Shown here one piece after another: positions 25,001 to 37,000 of a stretch of 64,000 nt of DNA. This stretch comes from Membranipora membranacea (lineage: Eukaryota; Bryozoa; Gymnolaemata; Cheilostomatida; Membraniporidae). The stretch covers positions 18,906,948 through 18,970,947 of the forward strand of contig OU612071.1 in the NCBI GenBank assembly GCA_914767715.1, read 5' to 3'. Position numbers and translations under genes: made by a program. Below the pieces are notes generated by a model. The model searched no databases. It saw only the letters and a list, made by a program, of their open reading frames with translations, and had not been told where the DNA came from. Position 1 is the stretch's first letter, and every line of letters begins with the position of its first letter.

Positions 25001-28000
25001 TTGACTCATGGTTTCTAGTTGAAGACCTGTGTGTTGTGCAGTGGTGTATGTTGTATCCAATATTATATATATATGGTCAGTTTTTTTCATTTGCAACACA
25101 CAGCAAATTAAGGTGAAAGTGCATACTTCACCCAATAAATCACAAGCAAACAGGAATATCTCAGTTTGTTTTGTGTTTTCAACGAGAGTAAAGCTGCGTT
25201 TACATTAGGCCGTCTCCGTCAGCTGGCCACCAACTCAAGACTGAGCAGTCTTTAACCCCAAGTCTGAGCCAGAGTCTGAGACTGGCATGTGTTTACATAG
25301 CACCGGCTCAGCCATTGTCAGTTTCAGAGAAAATAAATGTGAGTGATAGAACAAAGGGCAGTATTGTGATCGCTAAATTAGGAATTTGTGTTAAGACGTG
25401 CAGTCTTGAGACGGCAAAACGAGCACTGCTCGAATTGCCAGACACCGTCTTAAAAGCCGGTCAGACAAGGTCAGTCAACCGTTTTTGTTATTCACACTAC
25501 ACAGTCTCAGCCTCCGTCTCAGTAATTTTTTGGTCAGACTCAAGACTGGGCCAAAAGACGGCCTAATGTAAACGCTGTAGAGGCTGTTCACTGTTCTCGG
25601 CTCTACACACAGAACATGGATCACATAATTGGATATCCAATGTAAGTACCTTATAGATCTATGTCTTGCTATCACATTGATATGCTGTGTTGATGGTTTA
25701 CTGCAGGATTAGTGCTTATAATTAGGCAATTAATCAGCTGCTGACAAATAATTCCCTTGACCGAACACTGTCCGCAACATTGCCTTAATATTTCTGTGGG
25801 ATTCACCCGTTTTTCATACATATAACATCTTAAAAATGGCGACTTCCTGTTTGTGAATTAATTTTTTCTTACAGTTTTTCTGACCTTTTAAAAGGATATT
25901 TTGATTGATTCTCTTTCAAATAGATGCTATTGACTGCTCATGCCCATGCAAATAATTATAGTTGATGGCCTAAATGCCCATAGAAGTTGATTTGCACAAA
26001 TTTAGCTGTTGTAAGTAGTGATATGACTCAAAAACAATCAGACAAATGTGGAAATATGACATATCTTTTATAATTAATGCACTATAATATGCTGAGAAGT
26101 TAGTTAGTTAAATCTTTTATTTCATGTAATATTGAACCTCAAAATTACACAAAGGAACTAAAAAAGCCTATTTTGAAGGCAAATGTGTACATAGAATGTG
26201 ATGTTCAATAACAAAAAAAAATAGATAATATGTTCTTCTCGGCTATTTTGAAATATATGTGAGAATTCTAATGTGTTATTATGCTGGTGATGTGAGATGA
26301 CGAGATGATGGGTGGAGCACCTGAGGTGGCTCGTTCGATTATCTGGCAGATACGGCTCAACTGATTATATATATATATATGTAAATACATATTTATATAA
26401 TATATTTTTTTTTTTTGGAATGACAGGGCTATATGGAAATATTAAAACTGATGGGGGCTTGCAGGTTGCTTGGATTGTTTTTAGGAACAATGGTGCAATG
26501 AATCACTCATTCATTGAATGTTCTGTCTGATATGTGCTGTATTCCGTCTTATTTATCTCAAATGATCCACAAAGAAGATAGCCAATGCTATTTCATCCAA
26601 TAATTCATTATTAGTTGTTGATGATGGAGTTTGCTGGGGCTGTGTAGGCCTTAGATAAATATGAGCAAGAAGCATCTCTAAATATTGTTTTATATGTATT
26701 TACAGGGAGAGTTATAAAGAAGACAGAATTGGGGATCAGATGGTGAAGGGCTGACATGAAGTGAATACTTATTTAATCTGTGCATTTAAAAAATTGAATT
26801 GAATATGAAAGAAATAAAACAATAAATGCATCAAAACATACTCCATTCATTCCATACTACCTACTGAGCACCATTCAAACAGCAAAAGTACACAAATGAT
26901 TTCTGATTTTAGGTCTTTTCTGCCGTTTCTTTCATTTTGTACCAGCAGACAAAGGCAATCTGCAATATATTATTAGATATCTAATCAGACACCGTTGGTT
27001 TCGTCATACAATTGATTTATAATAATGTCATGAATAATGCTGCAGTGAGTCTTCAGAGGGTCAATTAAGAATTTTTAACGCTGTAATCTGTTCCCTGAGC
27101 GTATTTCACCTCATTACCGGTGTGTCTGTTTTTTTGCTAGGTACTTGAGTTATTCATGATGTCATGTAAAATGCTGCCGCAAGTTGTCAGTGGATTATTT
27201 GAGACCATTTGAAAACATTATTCAGTTTCCTAAGGGTTTAATACCCCATAACTAGTGTTTTTGTCTGTTTGTGAAGTATTTGAGTTTTTCATGACGTCAC
27301 ATCAAATGCTGCCGTCAGTAGTCAGCTGATCACAAAAGACAATTTTTAACCAATTATTCAGTTTCCTGACGGTTTCTAACCCCATGACTGGAGTTTTTGT
27401 CTGTTTGTGAGGTATTTGAGTTTTTCATGACTTCATGCCAAATGCTGCCGTAGCTCGGCAGCGGGCAATTTAAACCATAAATAATCTTCATATTCTTGCT
27501 CACCATGCTTGAAAACCCTTACAAACCTATTTCCATTAAAATCCAGCATGTTTAAGATTTTGACAAAAAAATAAGCCAGTGTGTTGCAAATAAAACCTCT
27601 CTGAGCGCACAAGTGCGGTTGGTGCGACCCTCTAATTTTGGCTATTATATATTAACCTTAGTGTATTTTTTTGTCTAAATATTTTCAACCTCTCAGAAGG
27701 CTGAGCGCATGAGTGCGGCGGGTGCGACCCTCTAATTTTGGCTATTATACATTATCCTTAGTGTATTTTTTCGCCCAAATATTTTCAACCTCTCAGAAGG
27801 CTGAGAGCATGAGTGCGGTTGGTGCGACCCTCTAAATTTGCCTATTATATATTGACCTTATTGTATTTTTTCGTCAAATATTTTCAATCTCTCAGAAGGC
27901 TGAGCGCATGAGTGCGGCGGGTGCGACCCTCTAATTTTGCCTATTATATTTTGACCTTATTAGTGTTCTTTTTCGCCTAAATATTTTGAGCTTTACAGGA

Positions 28001-31000
28001 GGCTGAGCGTGGTAGTGCAACCCTCTAAATTTAGCTGTTATATATTTACCTTAATATTAGTGTACTTTTTCGCCTAAATATTTTCAGCTCTACAGAAGGC
28101 TGAGCGCGGGAAAGTGGTTGGTGCGACCCTCTAAATTTAGCTATTATATATTAAATTTATTAGTGTACTTTTTTGCCTAAATATTTTCAGCCTATACCTT
28201 TTTTTAAATTAGCGCAATTTATACCCTGAATAATTTAAGCCACTCAAAAATCTCATAAGTGGTATCTGTAAACGATACTTTTGGCGATAAAGTAGCTCTC
28301 GCGCACAAAAAAAAGTTACCCGCTGTGTTCCGTTACGCAAAAGAATTAGATGCGATTAAGATCAGATTAGAAGGACCTTTTCCAAAAATGGTAGGTTTTT
28401 CCTTTTTGCGGGGAGGGGGGGGGGTTCAATGGTCCTCCCCAAGCCCCTGTCATGGTTGACACAGTTCTCATGGAAGTTTAATGAAATATTTGTTACTAGA
28501 ATGTCGATATAACAAGCTAAGACTACTGCTGACACAGCTGGGCTTTGCCCAGCAGAGCTCTCTTCTTCTTAAGCCATCCATCATTAGTGTTGACAAAAGT
28601 GGACACTGACCATTCAGGTGCCTTTAGATTCTACTAATAAAAGTGTTTGATCTTTAGATTTTAAAGGCATCTGATTGGTCAGTGTGAACTTTGGTCATCA
28701 CCATTGGCGGACAGCTGGGAAAGAAGATACTTCCTACTTTTTGAGAGCTCATATAACTTCGTGCAGAGCTATTGGCTAGATGTTGTGATGCCACAACTCT
28801 CCATTTAATTTGTTGACTGGTGGCTCTGCTGGGCAAAACCCAGCTGTGGCACGCAGTGGTTTGACGCTAGCCACAACAGGTGGCAATTGGATAATGATGG
28901 ATTGCACTTCTTTGTACAATCTAGTACCTAGCCAAAAGTAATTTTAAGTCCTTTTAAGTCAAAGCAGAAAGATTTAAAAACAATTGAATATTTTATTCAC
29001 ACCAGTTTGTCTTATCTTTGTCTTTATCTTTGTCTCACCCTAACCTTCTTTGTTTATTTGGGCCTGTGTAGAATATGACCAGAGGCCTGCTTTTCATACA
29101 TATAGCTGATTTGTTATCTTGCTGACCATTACAGTGCATCTTAATATGATTGTAGCACCAGCCCCCCTGATTGACAAAGCAGAGCTTTTAGGGCACACTG
29201 AGGACGGGTTATACACCTTTAAAGCTTTGTTAGAGTCCGAGAAGAAACCTGGATCGCTGTCTTACTATGATTCTGTAGCAAGCGAGTGTGTTGTTGCACA
29301 GAAGTCTCAAGATGTTGGAAAAATTCCCTGCATAGTGAAAGAAATCAGAGAAAAGATTGAATATATGGTGAGAAAAACTATGTGAATAATTTTAATAATG
29401 CTCTCACCATGATGTTGAAATATACAAAGGGTTTTGAAATGTTGCAACTCTGTCTTCATCCTACACATACAACAATTAAACTACAAATTTTTCTTCAATT
29501 ATCTCTTAACTCATGAATGTTATGTTAACTGATTTGCCAAATGTTCTGAAATGCCTGACCAACGAGTTTGTTTGTTTGTTTGTTTTAATGTACATTCTCT
29601 ATCCAAAGATGCTAACATCGAGATAAAAATCAATTATGAGATAAAAACCCCCTTGGAGAGAGGAAAAAGAAAAGACATAAGTTATAAAAATAATACATGC
29701 TAGGAAAAAAAGACTGGGTTCTTCAGGATAGCCTTGTCACTCTGACACTTGCTAACAGATCTCTTCGGTCTTAGGCTAGGTTTCTGATTGAGTTTGTATC
29801 TCAACGAATGATCGGGACTGCTAACGATTCATGTCACATACATTGAGCATACATCATAATAATCTTTCTCTACAGCCGATTACACCAACTTTTGATTACA
29901 AATGTTTCCAGATTCAAATACCGGCAGGCCTGCCACATCACATAGACTTCAGAGCCATGGCTGAAATTAAAGGAAAACCAAACAAGAACTTCAAAGTTAT
30001 AGAAGGTGATGAGATGAGTCAGGCTCCCAAAGGGAATCGCTATATTTACTATGGAGGTAGATAGTTTGGCTCGAAATAGTTTTCATTTGTTAATAGCTTA
30101 AAACGCAGTCAATCAGCATGGTATGGTAACAGGGAAGCTTTGGTTGCATTAGTCTCATATTTAGTTGATCATCCATCAGATTGGTCATAAGCGAGCATGC
30201 AAGTTTGAAATGCCCCTTCAATGAACAACTCCATAGGCAGGAATTAGTAGCTGGATTTTTTATATTTACGCGTTTCATTGCATTATTAGTTATAATAGTT
30301 TTAATAGGAGTATTGCTATTATTATATTAATAGTGTTATTATTATTTCAATCATATTGTTATAAACATCAACATAAGAACTACCCTTCAACAAGGTTCAT
30401 TTATCAAAATGCGTATAGAGAGTTGCCTTCCCAATTTTTAATTATTTTGCCTTCCGGAGTTGTCTTCTTAAAGACTAAAAATTCGAGACTGATATCCTAT
30501 CCCTTAAATATTTCTTATATGAAGGGGGAGGGGGGGGTACTTGAAGGTGTGGAAGGTTTTTTGCTTTGTCAAGGTAAACTGAAAATTTTAACTGAAAAGA
30601 ACATTACAGAGAAAAGGTGCCCTGAGAGATGGAGAGACCTTTTGTATAACCATACCAATGATTGCTGTACCACTGGATATAAAGATGAAAGAGAAAGGTA
30701 TGCATCTGCCAGGCCTTGTTTATGATGATTCATACATATGATTAGATATACGAGAAATACTGAAGTTCCATTGATAAGATTAAGTAAAAGTAGTAGTTAT
30801 CCCTGTCCCAGTCTGTTATTTATTATTTTATTTTGTCGTTATTCTAGTCATACTGTATATTTAATTGTAATGTGCTAAGCAGGGGCATGCCTGGTCCCTC
30901 TTACAGGCATGTACCTGCTTTCAACATACTGATTAACTAGTACTCCAAACATTATCATCAGTTCATAAGTAGGTTCTTTCTTACTTTTATCCTATCTATG

Positions 31001-34000
31001 CACAGGATTATCTTATATATAAAAATAAAGAAAATTTCCAACCCAAAAAACAGCCAGACTAAATAAGACTAGCTTAGCTGTTGTGAATTTGATTGTGCTA
31101 ATCAGATTCAGCATCCGGCCCCACGGGTCTGCAGGCCTGGATTTTCCCATATCTGGTATCATCTGCAGCAATAAGAACCCATTCAAAGGCCGATTTGGTG
31201 GCTGCCATTCCCAAACAGGTATCCGGTTTCTTTAAGCACACTCAGACACCATTTTCATTGGGATGGATGGGTTTGCAACATAAGCTGATCGGTTTTAGGC
31301 ACTCATCACCGGGGTGATAAACCAATCAGGATGTGTTTGCCACGATTAAAACCCACCAGGACAACTTTATGGTGATTGGTGTTTGCCATTTGCCAAGTAC
31401 CTTTCCTTATTGGTATTTGGTAAAATTCGGTCGCCAAACACCCATCTGGATAGAATTTTGTAACAGTGGAGTAAACTGTCAAAAATCTTTAGGCTAGGCC
31501 TACAGACTGGGACTGAAAACCCACTCATTCAAAGGTCCATTCTTCCGACCAGAAGTAGTATACTGCACTGCTGGTATGAAAAGTGAGTCATTGATTGAGT
31601 ACAGATTTTATTTCTTCTACAAAGACAAACGAGGCCTAAAAGCAAAAACATTTTGGTAGAGGAGAGCGGTGTTAGTTTGGCAATAAACTTTTTTTAGATG
31701 AAAGCACAGAGGTTGATTATTTTTTCAATTTTCATTGGATAACTGAGTGGAGGGTCTTAAATGACCTTGCTGCTGCTGGTCTGAATAAAGAAGGAAAAAA
31801 TGTTTTGTTTACTTCTAACAGCTAAAGTAACAATCAGGAATAAATATGTCGATAGTACACACTACACAGGCCCATGTTATCTTTCGAATAACAAAAGTAG
31901 TCGATCTCAACTCCCCAAATGTATACACCCCAAATAATGAAGCATAGCTGATTGAAAACTTGGTGTGTGACAAAGAACATAATCCTAACAACGAGGCCTA
32001 CTTCACCTATATTTAGATTGTTTAATAAGTTTGAGGACATAATTCAATCCATCCAAATACAGTCTTTATCACTGCAATGTGAGTTTGCAAAGACAACTTG
32101 CACAGATTGCCTCAAGTATTAGCATTCTGATATTGTATAGTGGTATAATATATTTTCAGTAGTTTTGCCATATTTTTATTTACATCCCAAAGTCCGATGC
32201 TGCTCTTTCAACTTACTCCAATGGCGAGTAAGTTGAGAAGAGTACCATGTAAATTTCATATGTTGATCAGCAGAGAGCTCTCGGTCAGAATTCATATCAA
32301 CAGGGTTCTGTGTAGTTCTGGTATAGCTATCACGCCACAGCGTGATACTGTCATACAGTTTTAAAAGTCTTATCTCAGTCTCCCTCATTTAAGTGTGGAA
32401 ATTGTTCACTGGAAGGTGGTTTACTAATAGTGTTTTATCGGGTGTGTGTGTGTTGTGATGGTGGGAATTGGGTGCTCACAAAGTTTAATCACACATTCCA
32501 TCTTTCAATACAATTCAATACAATACATTTCAATATAGTGTATTGGTATTTGATGTATATGGTTTTAGGTACCAACATAAACGTGTACTAGCTGCTCACT
32601 TTATACCCTTTATCCTTTTAGGCATGCGTATCCCTCTAGAAGACCCAGAAATGTATTCTCCAACAAGTACGTGTCAATTAAAACATTTTACCGCTTAAAA
32701 GCCTTGAGGTAATGAGGAATTATTCCCGACTGACCTCTTGAGAGATAGGAGATTGGACAACTGTATATTGTTTTCATTTTCTGTTCACCTTAGATTGTCT
32801 CCTCTCCAAACAGACAAATAAAACTCCTTGTCTTTCAGTACTTTGATACGAGTTGATATGAGAAATGTTAGGAATTGCAGGCAAAAATTGTTGTTAGCAC
32901 TAGATAGGAGACACTTTAGGTAAATGAATTAGTAGATTCGTATAGTACCAAATAATCAGTTATGTGTATACTGACTGAGATAACAATAGTGATATGTATT
33001 CAATTTTATATTATAGAACACAAAGATAAGTCACCGATGTTACTGACGCAGGCTGACCTCCGAGATCAAAACGTTCTAACTAGGCCAGCACTCACTCTAG
33101 ATTTATGGTAATAAAGAGGTATACAAATAGGCATATTGTGTGCATGGAATTCGGAATGTGTTGTTAGTCTGGCACAAAACTTATGGTTGAATGCAGGGAA
33201 TGTGCATATTACAAATCTTCCAATCATTCTCAGGTATAAGATTCACCCTTATTTTTACATACTGATTCTGGTAGCCCTCTCAACAATGGTTAAAAATGAA
33301 AGTTCAATGCAATAGCTTTGGAAACATAACAAATATAAAGAGTAGGTCCAACTGAAAGTTTAGGCAGTGAACTTTGGTTCTAGAAAAGAACAATTTATTC
33401 TCTGATTATTAGGGGCGGCCTACAACAGAAATGGTGACATAGTCCCACCTTCCGCCATGCTGATGTTGATACCCAGCTAGCCACAATGTCACCATCAACC
33501 AGGTATTTCAATCTACATAACGAAAAAAACTTACGCATAATTAGAAAAATCTTTCTTACATGTAGTCTGTGACAAAAACCATGTAAATTAGCTTGTCAGC
33601 TACTATCACTGTTTCTTATCAATCTAATGTCATCATTCTAAAATCAACAGCGTAGACAGAATTAGGATACATTATCTTTCTGACATTTGCAGTTTTCTGA
33701 CCTTACAAAAACTGTGATCGGACAACTATACATTATTTACATTTTTTCATGTGAGAAGAAAAACAAAAAACACAAACAATGTATACGTTTCTGATCTCTA
33801 ATATTTTACGGGCAGAGAACTCTAATTGCCAGGAAGGTTAACAAATCCTAAATCAGAAGTGAGTGTCTACTGATGTTTGGGTAGTGATGTGAGTAACTTC
33901 TGTCCCTTTTGGCCAAATCAGCAGCGTAGACAGAAATAGGATGCATTATCATTCTGAAATTTGCAGTTATCTGTCCTTACAAAAATTGTGATCGGACAAC

Positions 34001-37000
34001 TATACTTTGTTTACATTTTGTTCATGTGAGAAGACAATCACGCATAAACAAAAAATACACAAACAATGTATACGTTTCTGATCTCTAATATTGTACGGGC
34101 AGAGAACTCTAATTGCCAGGAAGATTAACACATCCTAAATCAGACGTGAGTGTCTACTCATGTTTGGGTAGTGATGTGAGTAACTTCTGTCCCTTTTGCC
34201 CAAATCAGCAGCATAAACTGAATAACGATACGTTATCATTCTGAAATTTGCAGTTTTCGGTCCTTATAAAAATTGTGATCGGACAACTATATTTGATAAA
34301 GTGACAAGGAGCCCCTGCAGTCATCAGTAGGCTTGGAAAATACCACTCACTGACCACGAATTATTTAATATTTTTCAGATGCCCTGGTGCAGAGCTGTAG
34401 ACAAGGAAATTGTGTGTGTAGCTATGGAGAGTAGTGCTTGGTAGACACCTGTAACATCGAATGAAAAGGTAAGTTGAATCAAGGACACCAGTCATCCCCA
34501 TGCGATTTGTTTTGATGGTTTGATTATTTGCCTAATGGTTTTATACACCATCGAATTACTTTGAAAATAATTTAAATATTGTCTTTGCCTTGTCATAGTC
34601 TAACAATTATAAATTGACTAAGTAATTTTACTCTGTCTCCTCCAATCAACCCTGCCACAGATTTTCATCTGTGTCTAGAGTATTATAATACTGAGGGTGG
34701 TTTTAATCAGAGACTCACTCACTATTTGTCTGGACCCCTGCCGATGAAGTGTGGATAAATCGCGGACAGCCATTTACCAGTCTTTCAATTCTATGCATAA
34801 CGCAACATAGGACCTCGCATCAAGTTCGTCTTGCGGGCGGCTTTTCCGACTGTTTGAGTGTATATGAATATATAGAAATTAGCTAATCACAAATTTTCTT
34901 CTCCTAACTTTTCGCGGGAAGGGAGCTCTAACACAAACAAAGCAGAAAGATGAATATCTACCTGTTTTGAAATGATCATGCTTCAACATTCACAGCTACT
35001 TTTTTAATATTTTTCGGATGCCCATGCGCAGAGAGAGAAATAGAGAGTGTAGTAATGGAGAGGGATGCTTGATAGACACCTAGAAGATGCACCTGGAAAG
35101 GTAAGCTGAACCAGTCATTTCTCATCTGTTTTGTAAACGAAAACTGGCTCTTGGATTCATACACTATTTATTGACTGCCGTTAAAAAGTATTTGAATATT
35201 CTCCTGGCCTTTTCATGGTCATGTTCTAACAAGGATAAAGTTTGTAATTAAGTTTTCACTCATCTCATCGCCCCTGCCACAGATCTGATTTGTGTCGAGA
35301 GTAAGTCATCTTGAGGGGGATCTCAATTAGAAGTTCATCCACTATATGGCTGGACTTCTGCAGATAAACTCTGAACAGCCACTTACTTTCGTTTCAATTC
35401 ATCAATTGATAAACTTTGAAAGTCAGTTATCCAAATGTGCATAATGCTAGACGGGATCTCACATCAAATTCAATCTTATTCATGCATACATGTTAGCCTC
35501 AGCAGGCTGTCGGGGGTGGGCGGAGAGCTGGGTTGCCCTTCCTCCACCCATCCACGTCAGCCTGCACAGGCTACATATATATCTCGTGTAGACGAATAAT
35601 CATAGGCCTAAAATTTTTCTAATCATTGTATTGTCGTAACTTTTTCACAGGAAGAAAACTCAAACTCAAATGTAGGACCACACCCCATAAATTTTGAAAT
35701 GAAGATACATTAAGATTGACTCCAACTTACTTTATATTTTTCAGATGCCCTGCACAGAGAAAGAAATAGGAAAGCTTAGTGTAGTAATAGAGAGGGATGC
35801 TTGACAGACACCTAGAAGATGCACCTGGAAAGGTAAGCGGACTCAACAACATCAGTTATTCCTCGTTCGTTGTGTAAACTAAAACCGGGCTTATGGTTTC
35901 ATTCACTATCGACTTACGTTAAAAAGTCTTAAATTGGCTTATCGCTAATTGCCCCTGCAACGGATTTTAATTTGTGCCACTATTGTCTTGACTCCTGCAA
36001 TTAAAGTCTGGACAGTCACTTATCCGTGTTTCAATTCCTCTAAACTGATCTACGTTGTCCAGTTTATAAACAAAGTAAACAATATATATAAGTATTTATG
36101 TAATTGTGACACTACGGTTAAATATCAGAATTCAAACAACAAATTGGCCTATACTTTGGCTCACTATGATAAAGGCGCTGACATTTTACGATTACCTTGT
36201 GTTACTGTTGATGTCTTATTTTTATTTTTAGACGAAGCAGAGTAGATGCTCTAAACTCAGAATAGAATCGCTAAGCTTTCCTCATCACGACCTCAGACTT
36301 AACCACCTTAATAGCCTACACTACTTATTTCAAATCTCACCAAGCCAGCTGTATAGCTGTATCCGAAGCGGGTGGGCACTACTAACTCCATGCAATTAAT
36401 CATCATGTGCTATGATCATCATCACTATTTCTTCACTTTGATTACCCGATAAAACTTATTTTATGCCGACTAATAATAGTTATTTAGGATTCTTCATCAT
36501 AAGTTTATTAAGGCCTTTTCTTCTAGTTTGATTTTCTTCATAGAACCTATTTCATGACGACTAATATACGACTGATATAAAATCACTGTTGACTTGATAT
36601 CAGATCATCGTTGATTCAACAACAGATTTCTCCCATAGATCAACATAGATCGGCGTTTCACCTCATGACCAACCGTCAACCAACGCCGGACGTCGGCATC
36701 AACGTCAAATCTCCATCAGTTCGGCGACAGTTTTCCCACTAGGTATCATCAACAAACTGGTGCACCGTTATCAAACAGTATTTTGAATTGATACTTGAAT
36801 ATTTAGCAGGTCTTTAAGGATTATTCCTGTACCATAATCTTTTCATGATATAGAACATGAGCATATACAATACATTTTAGGGTATTAAATGTAGAATAAT
36901 TGCCAATGACTCATACTTTCTATTATGCAATGACAATTGCAAAATCAATATAGTCTCAGTTCCTAGCAACCAATTGTTGTCATATGTGCCATACAGTTGC

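Larger units (their letters stand above)
23515..28425. mobile_element. 4.9-kb element with long inverted ends
   Basis: Inverted arms of roughly 0.7-0.8 kb (23515-24240 and 27595-28425) enclose about 3.4 kb. Each arm, from outside inward, has a poly-G tract, a conserved open segment ending KMVGFSFL, a unique stretch, then tandem ~103-bp units. The interior holds a nested TIR element and another tandem repeat but no transposase that I recognise. It sits wholly inside gene A intron 5. The poly-G ends prevent a clear target-duplication call. Confidence 0.7.
22181..29134 (+). other. Gene A intron 5 (7 kb), filled with repeats
   Basis: The donor is gtaggt and the acceptor ccattacag. Apart from the 4.9-kb inverted-end element and the 316-bp TIR element listed separately, it has a poly-G tract at 23511-23522 and no convincing exon. 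The phase at both edges is 1. Confidence 0.6.
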
